NCBI GenBank assembly: GCA_025454955.1
Contig: JALONL010000020.1
Coordinates: 1-64,000 of the forward strand
Length of the DNA: 64,000 bases
Direction: 5' to 3'
From: Bacteroidia bacterium
GTDB lineage: Bacteria > Bacteroidota > Bacteroidia > Palsa-965
Every line of letters starts with the position of its first letter. Position 1 is the stretch's first letter. Positions 17,514-28,661 of this stretch are shown piece by piece. The notes below the pieces were generated by a model. The model searched no databases. It saw only the letters and a program-made list of their open reading frames with translations, and was not told where the DNA came from. Made by a program: the position numbers and the translations under genes.

Positions 17514-18050
17514 ATGAGAAAACTGCTTTTTGCTGCCGCAGCCTTTGCCCTGCTTCAAAGCTGCTCAGGCGATACCAAAACATCTGTTCAGGATATTGTA
17601 CCCGCCGGACAAACGGCTTTAGACCTTACCCCGCAAGGCTTTCCGCTTAAAATAAATATTCCCGATTCCACTTTCGGTGTGGCCGAAGTAATGGAAGGTG
17701 CAGGAGGAGTTGGAATAAAAGTGGGCAGCAAGTTTGAAATAGTGGTAAACACCGCCGCCCCCGAAGACCTCGACATGAAACAGCAGAAAGCACTTGCGCA
17801 GGCTTCGATGGACGGTGCCACCGTTAATTTTGTAACCGACAGTGATACGCTGCTTGTATGGGAAACAAAATTCTTCGACCTCAAACCTTCGCGTCATTTC
17901 TATATGATTAAGAAGATTGGCGAAGACAACTATATTATCCGCGACAATATTCAGAATGCCGAGAACCAGTTTGAAGCGGCCGAAATTGCGCGTATGCAGC
18001 AGGCTGCCGCTTCGCTGCGTGCAAAACCTGCCGCAGAGGCCAAGAAGTAA
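17514..18050 (+). CDS. Putative lipoprotein
   Basis: A 178-residue secreted protein. The signal MRKLLFAAAAFALLQSCSGD ends in a lipobox-like LQSC, so residue 17 would be lipidated. The mature part is a small alpha/beta domain with 'FPLKINIPDSTFG' and 'HFYMIKKIGEDNYIIRDNI', ending in a helical tail rich in Ala and Lys. I do not recognise a family. It sits alone between the histone-like gene and the convergent typA, with its own -7 box and a shared bidirectional terminator. Probably an envelope-associated protein of unknown function. Confidence 0.75.
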   Translation: MRKLLFAAAAFALLQSCSGDTKTSVQDIVPAGQTALDLTPQGFPLKINIPDSTFGVAEVMEGAGGVGIKVGSKFEIVVNTAAPEDLDMKQQKALAQASMDGATVNFVTDSDTLLVWETKFFDLKPSRHFYMIKKIGEDNYIIRDNIQNAENQFEAAEIARMQQAAASLRAKPAAEAKK

Positions 18051-18065
18051 TTCATATACAAAGCA

Positions 18066-18098
18066 AAAGGGAGCAGATCGTTTAAATCTGCTCCCTTT
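18066..18098. terminator. Bidirectional terminator between lipoprotein gene and typA
   Basis: Arms AAAAGGGAGCAGAT and ATCTGCTCCCTTT with loop CGTTTAA. A-run on one side and T-run on the other allow it to serve both convergent genes. Confidence 0.8.
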
Positions 18099-18119
18099 CT
18101 TATTTCAGTGGCTTCCGGA

Positions 18120-19934
<1,815 letters not shown>

Positions 19935-19956
19935 GATATGTTTTCGAAAAGAGGTG

Positions 19957-19964
19957 CAAAGGTA
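19957..19964 (-). promoter_or_regulatory. -7 box TACCTTTG for typA
   Basis: Minus-strand exact TAnnTTTG match, 22 nt upstream of the typA ATG. Confidence 0.6.
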
Positions 19965-20174
19965 CGTCTTTTCGGGCAAGGAGCGTTAACCAGCTGTTAA
20001 TACTTTGCGTTAAGGCCCAATGAGAACCCTTTGGAGGATAAACCTGCTAATACAGGATTAGAGGACTAAAATTGAAATTCTTTTGTCCCTGTTGGGTTTT
20101 CCGGATTATGCAATAAACCGGCAATAAACACGGTATTACCGTACTTATTATTGATAATCACCCGGAATCATTGC

Positions 20175-21353
20175 CTATTTATAATTGTATGGCGTGTAGT
20201 TTTCCCATTCCCACGGCGTGTACACATCGCCTATGGTATATTCGAGCAGCTCTTTAAACAAGCTTTCCCCGTTATCATTATTAGTCATAATCACAACTGC
20301 GGTTTTGCGATCGGGAAAACATACCGAATAATGCCCCCAGCCCTCGTCGTGCCCTTCTTTGAAAAATGCCCGGCCATAAGGCGATGTAAATACGCCCACG
20401 CCAAACCCGTAGCTAAGCTGAATGGCGTCGTTGTCTGTACTGTCAACCCTTGACAGCGGGCCAAACTGCCGCCGCGAGCGGATACGAACCTGTGGGCTTG
20501 TCATCATGGTAAAACTCTCTTTGCTCAGCCCTTTGCCATTGATGAGTGCGGTGTAAAACCGTGTAAAATCTTCAAGCGTGGTAGTCATGGAGCCGCCTGC
20601 GCTGGCCTCCTTCCATTTCATCAGTTCATAGCGGTTTCCGGCTGTATCGTGTCCGTAGCAAATGTGTGCGTCAAACCGCGGTTGCCAGATCTGGCTGGTG
20701 GAAGCCATGCCAAAAGGTTTGAATACACGTTCCTGGGAAATTGTTTCATAGTCCTTGCCGGTTACCTGCTCAATTACAAACTGCAACAGATAAAGTCCTT
20801 CGCCGGAATAGCTGTAACGTGTGCCGGGTTCAAATTTGATGCTGAGTTTTTTGTCGGGCTCAAACCAGCGCCAATTGGGGAATCCGGTGGTATGTGTGAG
20901 GCACATCCGGGCGGTAATTTTTTTGTACCGCTCGTCGTTTTTCAGGTCATGATATCCTCTTCTGAAACCCGGAATCACATATTCGGGAAGCGGTTTGCTG
21001 AGGTAATCGACCAGAGGTTTATCAAGGTCAATTACCTTCTCTTGTATAAATTGCATGGCGATGTATGCAAAAACCATTTTACCAAAGGAAGCAGCATACA
21101 TTTCCGACTGTGGTGTGAACGGAACCTTATTCGGCACATCTGCATAGCCGAATGTGTTCATGTAAACCGGTTTATTTTCGTTGAAAACAATAATGCCCAT
21201 TCCCGATACATTGGCTACTTTCATCAATGAATCGATTTTGGCCGTGAGTTGCGCCTGCCCGTACTGCTCTTTGTTTATCCGTTTAATCGGCTTTTCTTTT
21301 TTCCACGATACACTTATGAGCAGCGCAAAACAGGCCAGCAGATAATATTTCAT
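20175..21353 (-). CDS. Serine hydrolase of the beta-lactamase / class C PBP family
   Basis: A 392-residue exported protein with signal MKYYLLACFALLISVS. It shows the SxxK active site as 'AASFGKMVFAYIAMQF' and the second-motif tyrosine in 'RYSYSGEGLYLLQFVIEQV' (YSG instead of the more usual YxN). A late 'HDEGWGHYSV' segment replaces the KTG box, as in many class C-like esterases and D-peptidases. Likely a periplasmic esterase or peptidase of the Beta-lactamase (PF00144) family; true antibiotic hydrolysis is not implied. It stands alone between typA and an outer-membrane protein gene. The start was chosen for the signal peptide; 20 further codons are open upstream. Confidence 0.85.
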   Translation of the reverse strand: MKYYLLACFALLISVSWKKEKPIKRINKEQYGQAQLTAKIDSLMKVANVSGMGIIVFNENKPVYMNTFGYADVPNKVPFTPQSEMYAASFGKMVFAYIAMQFIQEKVIDLDKPLVDYLSKPLPEYVIPGFRRGYHDLKNDERYKKITARMCLTHTTGFPNWRWFEPDKKLSIKFEPGTRYSYSGEGLYLLQFVIEQVTGKDYETISQERVFKPFGMASTSQIWQPRFDAHICYGHDTAGNRYELMKWKEASAGGSMTTTLEDFTRFYTALINGKGLSKESFTMMTSPQVRIRSRRQFGPLSRVDSTDNDAIQLSYGFGVGVFTSPYGRAFFKEGHDEGWGHYSVCFPDRKTAVVIMTNNDNGESLFKELLEYTIGDVYTPWEWENYTPYNYK

Positions 21354-21560
21354 AACGATATGTTTACGATTGAAACGATTAATAATGAAGATAACCAATT
21401 TTGTCTGGCTCACACATTCTATTGCACAAAAGTCAAATAGTTGATAGAAGCTTTTGTTCTAAAATACAGCGCTCAGTCAATTCCGAAAGCAAAATATAAT
21501 CACCTTAGAAACGGTAAAGGAATTACAGTTCAGTTTTGTTATTGTGAATTCCCTTCACCA

Positions 21561-22133
21561 TTACTCACTCACCCGCCACCTTACCCCCGGCATTACCACA
21601 AACAGCACCGGAATTCCCGGCAGCACATTGGTAGATAAATCCATGTGCTTATTTATCGGATAATTATGCTCCACTTCGCCGCCGTGCCACACAAACTTGG
21701 TTTGCCAGCGTCCGTTTTTCGATTCTTTAAATATGCCCTGCTCCACATAACCCTCCATGTTTTTCCACGAGCGGCGGTAATAGAAAAACGGCCCCATGCC
21801 AATGGTTCCTTCACCTAATTTGCCCAGCGGCACCTGCGTGCGTAGGGTGAGAATACTGCCCCCGGCAAATTTTCCGCCACAGTCTGACAATAGCGCCTGC
21901 CCGAATTTTACGGCCATGTAGGGATGAAAACGATACTCGCAGGTAAACGCCACACCGTAATTCATTACCAGCCGCCCATGCTTGTCGAGCCTTCCTTTAT
22001 ATAACTGCGGATGCGGCGATTTTTTGATGTGTATGGAGAGGCCCACGAGTTTTACACCCACGTACCATTGCGCACATAAAGGAGCGACACTAAAATGGAG
22101 TAAGACAAAAAAAAGAAGCAATCGTTTGTTCAT
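21561..22133 (-). CDS. Putative outer-membrane protein
   Basis: A 190-residue protein with signal MNKRLLLFFVLLHFSVAPLCAQ. The mature part is a run of short amphipathic strands ('WYVGVKLVGLSIHIKK', 'NYGVAFTCEYRFHPYMAVKFG', 'GTIGMGPFFYYRRSW', 'GIPVLFVVMPGVRWRVSE') that looks like a small 8-stranded beta barrel, with an aromatic near the C-terminus. No family recognised. It has no operon partner; the next minus-strand gene starts over 200 nt away. Confidence 0.65.
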   Translation of the reverse strand: MNKRLLLFFVLLHFSVAPLCAQWYVGVKLVGLSIHIKKSPHPQLYKGRLDKHGRLVMNYGVAFTCEYRFHPYMAVKFGQALLSDCGGKFAGGSILTLRTQVPLGKLGEGTIGMGPFFYYRRSWKNMEGYVEQGIFKESKNGRWQTKFVWHGGEVEHNYPINKHMDLSTNVLPGIPVLFVVMPGVRWRVSE

Positions 22134-22603
22134 GAGTGCTCAAATGTAAAGCAATGAAATGCCTTTTTCTAATTCCGGTACCGGAAGGAATTTCCGTTTG
22201 GGTATTTCGGGTTATCCGGGTAAGGGCATGGCCGTTCTTGTTTTTTGCGACGGCAATAAAGTGATTAAACCGGTTTACCAACCCCCTTTTGTAACGGTGG
22301 TATGAACAAAAATCGTTTTTTCGGGTAAAAACAATTTAATAATATGATATTTAATTAGTTAAGAGCTTTATTTAAACAATAAAAATAATCATTTCAGGGC
22401 AAAACTTGTTCTACATTAAACCCCAAAATGGGGTTTTGCATTAAACAAACATTAAAGAACCGTGCCCCGAAAACAAAACCCGCCGGGATATGTAGTTAAT
22501 GCGTTGCCACACCGGTAAAATGTATTTCAGCATTTACCAGAAACCAAAAAGGGAGGCTAAACGGCAATATTGATAAATCACTAAACCGGGTATTCATTGC
22601 CCC
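22134..22603. other. 470-nt divergent intergenic region with hairpin
   Basis: No convincing gene is present. The region separates divergent genes and must hold both promoters. A 7-bp stem AAACCCC/GGGGTTT (22418-22424 and 22430-22436) lies in the middle, flanked by repeated CATTAAA strings (22414, 22440 and 22451 area); an alternative pairing GCAAAAC (22399) with GTTTTGC (22433) is possible. No exact TAnnTTTG box precedes the isochorismatase gene. Confidence 0.45.
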
Positions 22604-23365
22604 ATGTTTCTACGTTTTCAACCAATCAAACCTTTAACCATTAAAAAATCAGGAATTATCATTGCCGGCATAGTGGCCGTTCTTTCTTTTGGATTTACCG
22701 CATTTGCAGTGCAGCAGGCCGGCCCGCAGCCCAGCCCCAAACTGCTCGATGCCAATAACCATACCCTGGTGCTCATCGACCATCAGCCGCAAATGGCTTT
22801 TGCCACGCAGTCGCACCCGATTGAAATTATCCGCAACAATGCCGCACTTATTTCTAAAGCCTCCAAAACATTTAACGTGCCGGTGGTAATTACTTCGGTG
22901 GCCGCCAAATCATTCAGCGGGCCGGTGTTTTCGGAAATTACCGAAGTGTATCCGAACGAAAAAATAATTGACCGCACCACTATGAATACCTGGGAAGATC
23001 CCAATGCGTACAAAGCCATTACCGGAAAAGGCAAAAAGAAAATTGTATTTGCCGGCTTGTGGACCGAAGTGTGCATTGTAGGCCCCGCGCTGAGTGCAAT
23101 TGCCGAAGGCTATGAAGTATATGTAATTACCGATGCCTGCGGCGGCGTAAGCAGCGAAGCGCATGAAATGGCGGTAGAACGCATGATTCAGGCCGGTGCA
23201 ATTCCCATGACCAGCCTCCAGTACATGCTCGAACTCCAGCGCGACTGGGCCCGCCAGTCAACTTACGATGCCGTAAACAACATTGCCAAGGAACACGGCG
23301 GCGGTTATGGCCTGGGTATTAAGTATGCAAAAGAAATGTTTAACGCTCAGGAAGGGAAGAAATAA
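22604..23365 (+). CDS. Isochorismatase-like (YcaC-type) hydrolase, exported
   Basis: A 253-residue protein. A hydrophobic N-terminal segment (about residues 15-35) acts as signal or anchor, unusual for this normally cytoplasmic family. The cysteine-hydrolase core follows: 'HTLVLIDHQPQMAF' gives the catalytic Asp and 'IVFAGLWTEVCIVGPALSAI' the nucleophilic Cys. YcaC-like members act on amides or related small molecules; the substrate is unknown. A terminator-like hairpin (23387-23420) separates it from the next gene, 78 nt away, so read-through could be limited. It probably works with the downstream amidohydrolase, porin and DoxX genes. Confidence 0.85.
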   Translation: MFLRFQPIKPLTIKKSGIIIAGIVAVLSFGFTAFAVQQAGPQPSPKLLDANNHTLVLIDHQPQMAFATQSHPIEIIRNNAALISKASKTFNVPVVITSVAAKSFSGPVFSEITEVYPNEKIIDRTTMNTWEDPNAYKAITGKGKKKIVFAGLWTEVCIVGPALSAIAEGYEVYVITDACGGVSSEAHEMAVERMIQAGAIPMTSLQYMLELQRDWARQSTYDAVNNIAKEHGGGYGLGIKYAKEMFNAQEGKK

Positions 23366-23386
23366 GCAGACGTTGAGCGTTTACGG

Positions 23387-23420
23387 GAAGGTTTGTGAAA
23401 GCAAACCTTCTCTGTTTTTT
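23387..23420 (+). terminator. Hairpin terminator or attenuator between hydrolase and amidohydrolase genes
   Basis: Stem GAAGGTTTG (23387-23395) with CAAACCTTC (23402-23410), 6-nt loop, then TCTGTTTTTT. Only 23 nt remain to the next start codon, so partial read-through or a promoter inside the hairpin region would be needed for the downstream operon. Confidence 0.75.
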
Positions 23421-23443
23421 GTTTCACGTTTCAACTACCCGAT

Positions 23444-25228
23444 ATGCGTAAACTCATTGCATTACTTCTTTTGCTGAGCCCGTTGTTTTTTCTGGCCGGA
23501 AAACCTGCGCAGGCTCCCGAACTCATTGTTCACAATGCGGTTATTTACACCATGGACGATGCCCGCCCGCAGGCACAGGCCATTGCCGTGCGCGACGGAA
23601 AAATACTTCGTGTGGGCAGCAATGCCGAAGTGCTTAAACTGAAAGGCAAAAACACCCGCGTGGTTGATGCACAGGGCAAAGCCATGATTCCCGGCATTTT
23701 CGATTCGCACCTGCATGTAATTCGTGGCGGACGTTTTTACAATACTGAATTGCGCTGGGACGGTGTGCGCTCGCTGAAAACCGCACTCCACATGCTGCGC
23801 GAACAGGCTGCACGCACCCCGCAGGGCCAGTGGGTGCGCGTGGTGGGCGGATGGAATGCCTATCAGTTTGAAGAAAAACGACTGCCCACCCTGGCCGAAA
23901 TAAATGACGCCACCGGAAATGTGCCCGCGTTTTTATTGCACCTATACGGTCACGCGTATTTAAACAAGGCCGGACTGGCCGCACTGCAAATCACTGCCGA
24001 AACGCCCAATCCGCCGGGCGGACTCATTGAAAAAGACAGCCAGGGAAATCCCACCGGATTGCTTCTGGCCGAACCCAACGCCTACATTTTATATTCCACG
24101 CTGGCCAAACTTCCGGTGCTTAACGAGGAGCAGGAAATAAATTCCACCAAAGGATTTATGCGCGACCTGAACCGCTTTGGCATTACGGCGGTAATGGATG
24201 CCGGCGGCGGCTTTCAGAATTATCCCGACGATTACGGCATAAGCAACAAACTCTGCCAGAGCGACGAGCTTACCGTGCGTTTGCCATATTATCTTTTTGC
24301 GCAGAAAGCAGGCAAGGAAGCGGCCGATTATACGCGCTGGATAAGTTCGGTGGAAATAGGGCAGGGCTGCGACGATCACAACCACGGCACAGAATATTTC
24401 GTGCAGGGCGGCGGTGAGAACTTAGTAATGAGCGCCGCCGATTTCGAAAACTTCGACCAGCCCCGGCCCGAACTTAGTCCGGCTATGGAAGGCCAGCTAA
24501 AAGAAGTGCTTTCGCTGCTCGTGAAAAACCGCTGGCCGTTTCGCATTCATGCCACCTACAACGAAAGCATTACACGCTTTCTGAATGTAATTGAAGAGGT
24601 AAACCGCGAAACACCGCTCAACGGACTCACCTGGTTTTTCGATCATGCCGAAACCATTTCCGACGACAACCTGAAACGCGTAAAAGCCCTCGGCGGCGGC
24701 ATTGCCGTACAATACCGCATGGCGTTTCAGGGCGAGAGTTTTATTCGCCGCTACGGGAAAAAAGCAGCCGAACAAACTCCGCCGGTAAATAAAATGCTGG
24801 AAATGGGCATTCCCGTGGGCATGGGGTCTGATGGTACACGCGTAAGCAGCTACAATCCGTTTATTGGCTTGTACTGGCTCACCACGGGCAAAACAATGGG
24901 CGGCACCAAACATTTGTCGGATGCAAGTTTGCTCGACCGCAAAACGGCATTGTACCTCTACACTTCGGGCAGCGCGAAACTCGTTAACCTGCACAAAGAC
25001 CGCGGCATACTCCGCGAAGGTTATCTTGCCGATTTTGCGCTGCTCACTGCCGATTATTTCACCGTGCCCGATGAAGAAATATTGGGCATCGAATCGCTGC
25101 TTACCGTGCTTAATGGTAAAGTGGTGTATGGCAGCGGAAACTTTGCGGCACTGGCTCCGCCGCCGGTGAAAGCCATTCCCGAATGGTCGCCGGTGAATTT
25201 TTACGGTGGTTATCAAAACAGGCGATAA
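23444..25228 (+). CDS. Amidohydrolase family 3 protein (YtcJ-like), secreted
   Basis: A 594-residue metal-dependent hydrolase with signal peptide MRKLIALLLLLSPLFFLAG. The family marks are the N-terminal beta-sandwich ('LIVHNAVIYTMDDARPQAQAIAVRDGKI'), the metal-binding HxH in 'IPGIFDSHLHVIRGG', later histidines ('WPFRIHATYNES', 'WFFDHAETIS') and the Asp in 'VGMGSDGTRVSSYNP'. YtcJ-like members hydrolyse C-N bonds of exo-cyclic amides or formyl groups. Secretion suggests action on an external compound. Its stop codon overlaps the DoxX start by 1 nt (TAATG), so the genes are translationally coupled. It is the first gene of a compact run ending at 28961. Confidence 0.9.
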   Translation: MRKLIALLLLLSPLFFLAGKPAQAPELIVHNAVIYTMDDARPQAQAIAVRDGKILRVGSNAEVLKLKGKNTRVVDAQGKAMIPGIFDSHLHVIRGGRFYNTELRWDGVRSLKTALHMLREQAARTPQGQWVRVVGGWNAYQFEEKRLPTLAEINDATGNVPAFLLHLYGHAYLNKAGLAALQITAETPNPPGGLIEKDSQGNPTGLLLAEPNAYILYSTLAKLPVLNEEQEINSTKGFMRDLNRFGITAVMDAGGGFQNYPDDYGISNKLCQSDELTVRLPYYLFAQKAGKEAADYTRWISSVEIGQGCDDHNHGTEYFVQGGGENLVMSAADFENFDQPRPELSPAMEGQLKEVLSLLVKNRWPFRIHATYNESITRFLNVIEEVNRETPLNGLTWFFDHAETISDDNLKRVKALGGGIAVQYRMAFQGESFIRRYGKKAAEQTPPVNKMLEMGIPVGMGSDGTRVSSYNPFIGLYWLTTGKTMGGTKHLSDASLLDRKTALYLYTSGSAKLVNLHKDRGILREGYLADFALLTADYFTVPDEEILGIESLLTVLNGKVVYGSGNFAALAPPPVKAIPEWSPVNFYGGYQNRR

Positions 25229-25650
25229 TGAAAAAACTACTTGCCGCAATGCTCCGCCCGCAACCGTCGGAACGGCTCACCAACTGGTCGCTGCTCGTTT
25301 TCCGTGTGGTACTTTCGGTGCAGATGATTTATGTACACGGATTGAAAAAGTTTGATGAAGCGCCCCACGAGGTGCCCAATCCGTTTCAGATGCCGCCTGC
25401 ATTGGTTTATGCGCTGGCGTTGGGCAGCAGTGTGTTTTTTCCGTTGCTGGTGGCGGCCGGAGTGTTTACACGGTTTTCGGCGGCGGCGGTGTTAATAACC
25501 ACGCTTACGGGTTATTTTGTGGTTCACGGTTCCGATCCGGCTGCGGTGCGCGATGTGCCGTTTATGTACAGCCTGGCTTTTATGCTGGTGCTGGTGCTTG
25601 GGCCGGGGCGTTTTTCGGCCGATGCGTGGCTGCATAATAAACTGAAATAG
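25228..25650 (+). CDS. DoxX family membrane protein
   Basis: A 140-residue protein with four hydrophobic helices. The first contains 'LLVFRVVLSVQMIYVHGLKKF', matching the DoxX pattern of an early Arg and a glycine-rich 'HGxxKF' turn; the rest ('ALALGSSVFFPLLVAAGVFTR', 'LITTLTGYFVVHG', 'YSLAFMLVLVLGPGRFSADAWL') completes the fold. DoxX-like proteins are linked to quinone or oxidative-stress chemistry, but the biochemical role is poorly defined. Overlaps the amidohydrolase stop by 1 nt and precedes the porin gene by 14 nt. Confidence 0.85.
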   Translation: MKKLLAAMLRPQPSERLTNWSLLVFRVVLSVQMIYVHGLKKFDEAPHEVPNPFQMPPALVYALALGSSVFFPLLVAAGVFTRFSAAAVLITTLTGYFVVHGSDPAAVRDVPFMYSLAFMLVLVLGPGRFSADAWLHNKLK

Positions 25651-25664
25651 CTGTAAATTGTATA

Positions 25665-27074
25665 ATGTACATGCATCACCACCCGGCAGCACAGCGGTTG
25701 TTAACCACGGCCAAAGCCGGGTGGTGGTGTTTTTTGCTGCTCGCAATTTGCGTCCGCGCCCAGCAGCCCTCGTTTAAAATGCTTCGTTACGACGAAGATT
25801 ACAGCTACCTGCAAACCGATACGCTCCGCACGGCTTACGACCGGTACAAATACACTGCGCTGAAGAAGCATTCGCACATTTATTTCTCGCACGGCGGCGA
25901 AATACGCGCACAGGCACAGCATTTCACAAACGAAAACTGGGGCGATATTCCGCAGCAGAATTACACATCTTACTACACGCGTCTGCTTCTGCACAGCGAT
26001 TTTCATTTCGGTAAAAGAGCGCGTGTATTTGTGCAGTTTAACAATACCCTGGCCTTTGGCCGTGTTACAGGCAACCGCTCCATTGACCAGAACACCGCCG
26101 CCGTGCAGCAGGCTTTTGCCGATATTGCCTTGCACAGTGCGGCCACAAGCAGCCTTGTTTTCCGCGCCGGGCGGCAGGAATTGCTTTATGGCTCGCAGCG
26201 CATTATTGCCGTGCGCGAAGGGCCAAACAACCGGCAGAGTTTTGATGCGGCCAAATTGGTATGGAAATACAAAAATGTGCAGGCCGATGCATTTTTTGGT
26301 TTTCCCGTAAAAATAAAACAAGGCGCATTCGACGACCGGCTAAACCGCGACGAAACCGTGTGGAGCATTTACACCGTGCGGCGCAAATTGCCATTTATAC
26401 ATAATGCCGATTTGTATTACATCGGCTATCACAACCGGCTTAAAGCCTGGAACCAGGGCGAGGCCGAAGAGTTGCGCCACTCGGCCGGGGTGAGGTTGTG
26501 GAAAAAGGAAGGGGCGTTGAATTATGATTTTGAAGCCCTGTATCAGTTTGGCCGCTTTGGCATACAGCCTATTCGCGCCTACACGGCTTCGCTGCATGTT
26601 TCCTATACGTTTAAAACGGTGTGGGGAAAACCAACGGCCGCACTTAAAACAGAAATTATTTCGGGCGATCGTTCCTCTGCCGACGGGCAACTGAATACGT
26701 TTCATCCGCTTTTTCCGCGTGGCGCCTATTTCGGGCTGGCGGCGTTAATAGGGCCGGCCAATCTTATGGATGTGCATCCTTCGCTTTCGGTTTCGCCCAC
26801 ACCCGCACTAACGTTCACTGCCGATTACGATGTGTTTTGGCGGCACCGCAGCGGCGACGGGCTTTACGGACCCAATGTGGCGCAGATTACTTCGGCCTCA
26901 AGTCCCGAACTTTTTATTGGCCACCAAATAGGAGTGGCAGCCGAGTACGCGCCTTCTGCCTTTCTCACACTCACGCCCGAATTGCTCTGGTTCGATGCCG
27001 GGCCTTACATTAAAAGTGTAACGCCGGGCAAAGACGTGTGGTTTGCAGCACTCACGGCACAGTTTAAATTCTGA
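25665..27074 (+). CDS. Alginate-export-type outer-membrane porin
   Basis: A 469-residue protein with a signal peptide (hydrophobic stretch 'AGWWCFLLLAICVRAQ'). The pattern 'YFSHGGEIRAQAQHF', 'LLLHSDFHFGKRARVFVQFNN', 'LVFRAGRQELLYGSQRIIAVREGPNNRQSFDAAKL' and a C-terminal aromatic strand are those of the Alginate_exp family (AlgE-like 18-strand barrel). Despite the name, many Bacteroidota members sit in catabolic clusters and probably pass small organic acids or aromatics. Here it is embedded between DoxX (14 nt) and the antiporter (10 nt), so it likely imports the substrate or exports the product of the neighbouring hydrolases. Confidence 0.85.
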   Translation: MYMHHHPAAQRLLTTAKAGWWCFLLLAICVRAQQPSFKMLRYDEDYSYLQTDTLRTAYDRYKYTALKKHSHIYFSHGGEIRAQAQHFTNENWGDIPQQNYTSYYTRLLLHSDFHFGKRARVFVQFNNTLAFGRVTGNRSIDQNTAAVQQAFADIALHSAATSSLVFRAGRQELLYGSQRIIAVREGPNNRQSFDAAKLVWKYKNVQADAFFGFPVKIKQGAFDDRLNRDETVWSIYTVRRKLPFIHNADLYYIGYHNRLKAWNQGEAEELRHSAGVRLWKKEGALNYDFEALYQFGRFGIQPIRAYTASLHVSYTFKTVWGKPTAALKTEIISGDRSSADGQLNTFHPLFPRGAYFGLAALIGPANLMDVHPSLSVSPTPALTFTADYDVFWRHRSGDGLYGPNVAQITSASSPELFIGHQIGVAAEYAPSAFLTLTPELLWFDAGPYIKSVTPGKDVWFAALTAQFKF

Positions 27075-27084
27075 ACTTTAGCCC

Positions 27085-28656
27085 ATGCACACGATAGAAA
27101 CAGTAATTCTGCTGCTGGCTTTTGTTACCGTGCTGGCATTGTTTGCACGCAAGCTCAGAATTGTTTTTCCTGTGCTGCTCACGCTTGCCGGGCTGGGCAT
27201 AGGCTGCATACCGGGTTTGCCCGAAATTACCATTGATCCTTCGGTGGTATTGCTGGTATTTCTTCCTCCCATTTTATACAGCGCGGCATGGTACACCAAC
27301 TGGAAAGAATTCTGGAGCAATATTGAGCCGGTTACCGTGCTTGCGCTGGGGCTTGTGCTTACTACCTGTCTGGGCATTGCGTTTACGGCGTGGTGGCTGC
27401 TGCCGGGATTTACGCTGGCCACCGGGTTTCTGCTCGGTGCCATCGTTTCGCCGCCCGATGCGGTGGCGGCTACGGCGGTGCTTAAACGTGTGCGTGTGTC
27501 CAAAAAAATTGTAACCGTGCTGGAGGGCGAAAGTCTGGTCAATGATGCTTCGGCGCTGGTGGCTTTTCAGGTGGCGCTGGTGGCTATTACTACCGGAAGT
27601 TTTTCGGCGGGCGAATCGGTGGGTAAATTCTTTTTGCTGGCGGGTGGCGGCATTCTGGTGGGTTTGGCGGTGGGTGCGCTTTCTTACTGGCTGCACAAAA
27701 CGTTTGAGATGGAGCCGGCCATTGAAACCGTGCTTACGTTTGTTACGGCTTATGCCTCGTACATTGTTGCCGAACGTTTGCATGTAAGCGGTGTGCTGGG
27801 CGCGGTGAGTGCCGGGCTGTTTATGGGCAGCAGGCAGTCGGCGGTGCATAAGGCCAGTATGCGCATTCAGGCAGTGGCGGTGTGGGATTTTGTGAATGTG
27901 GTGCTCAACGGTATCATCTTTATTCTCATCGGGCTGCAGCTTCCGGTGGCTGTGCGGCAAATAACCACTTCATCGCTGCCCGAACTGGCCGGATATGGTT
28001 TGCTTATTAGTATTGCAGCTATTGTGATTCGCTTTGCGTTTATCTTTTTTGTGGATACGCTTTCCAATGCCATACGCCGCAAACTTGGCAAGCCCACTGT
28101 ATTTCCCACAAAAAAACATACCACAGTGCTGGCCTTTACTGCCATGCGCGGCATTGTGTCGCTGGCGGCCGTGTTTTCCATTCCGGTGCTGCTGCAAAAC
28201 GGGCAGCCGTTTCCGGTGCGCCACGAAATTATTTTCATCACCTTCATGGTGGTGCTGTTTACCCTTGTGGTGCAGGGAATTTCATTGCCCTGGTTGGTGA
28301 AGGCACTTAAATTTTCAAGCGATCATTCGCACCATCTTCCGGTGTCGGAAATACGCACCCGGTTGCTGCGCCACGCCCACCAGTCGGTAAAAGAAATGAT
28401 TGAAAAAGAAAACATCAATCATCACCTTGCCGATAAAATTCTCGACTGGCAGCACCAGCAATTAAAACTGCAGCAGAATGCCGGCGAAATGAACAGCACC
28501 GAGCGTGAACTGGTGGATAAACTCTCGCTTCAATCGGCCCGCGCACGGCGCGAAATGCTGCACCGGCTCAAAAAAGAAGATAAAATAGACATCGAAGATT
28601 ATCACCGAATCGAACACGAGCTCGACCTCGAAGAGGCCGGGCTGCAACCTCAGTAA
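27085..28656 (+). CDS. CPA1 family Na+/H+ antiporter (NhaP-type)
   Basis: A 523-residue inner-membrane antiporter. About 12 TM helices occupy residues 1-400, including the ion-binding 'GFLLGAIVSPPDAVAATAVLKRV' and the 'LEGESLVNDASALVAFQVA' ND motif of CPA1 exchangers; a cytoplasmic helical tail of ~120 charged residues follows. It exchanges Na+ or K+ for H+ to control pH and salt. In the operon it follows the porin by 10 nt, suggesting that use of the operon's substrate burdens pH or sodium balance. Confidence 0.92.
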   Translation: MHTIETVILLLAFVTVLALFARKLRIVFPVLLTLAGLGIGCIPGLPEITIDPSVVLLVFLPPILYSAAWYTNWKEFWSNIEPVTVLALGLVLTTCLGIAFTAWWLLPGFTLATGFLLGAIVSPPDAVAATAVLKRVRVSKKIVTVLEGESLVNDASALVAFQVALVAITTGSFSAGESVGKFFLLAGGGILVGLAVGALSYWLHKTFEMEPAIETVLTFVTAYASYIVAERLHVSGVLGAVSAGLFMGSRQSAVHKASMRIQAVAVWDFVNVVLNGIIFILIGLQLPVAVRQITTSSLPELAGYGLLISIAAIVIRFAFIFFVDTLSNAIRRKLGKPTVFPTKKHTTVLAFTAMRGIVSLAAVFSIPVLLQNGQPFPVRHEIIFITFMVVLFTLVVQGISLPWLVKALKFSSDHSHHLPVSEIRTRLLRHAHQSVKEMIEKENINHHLADKILDWQHQQLKLQQNAGEMNSTERELVDKLSLQSARARREMLHRLKKEDKIDIEDYHRIEHELDLEEAGLQPQ

Positions 28657-28661
28657 ACACC

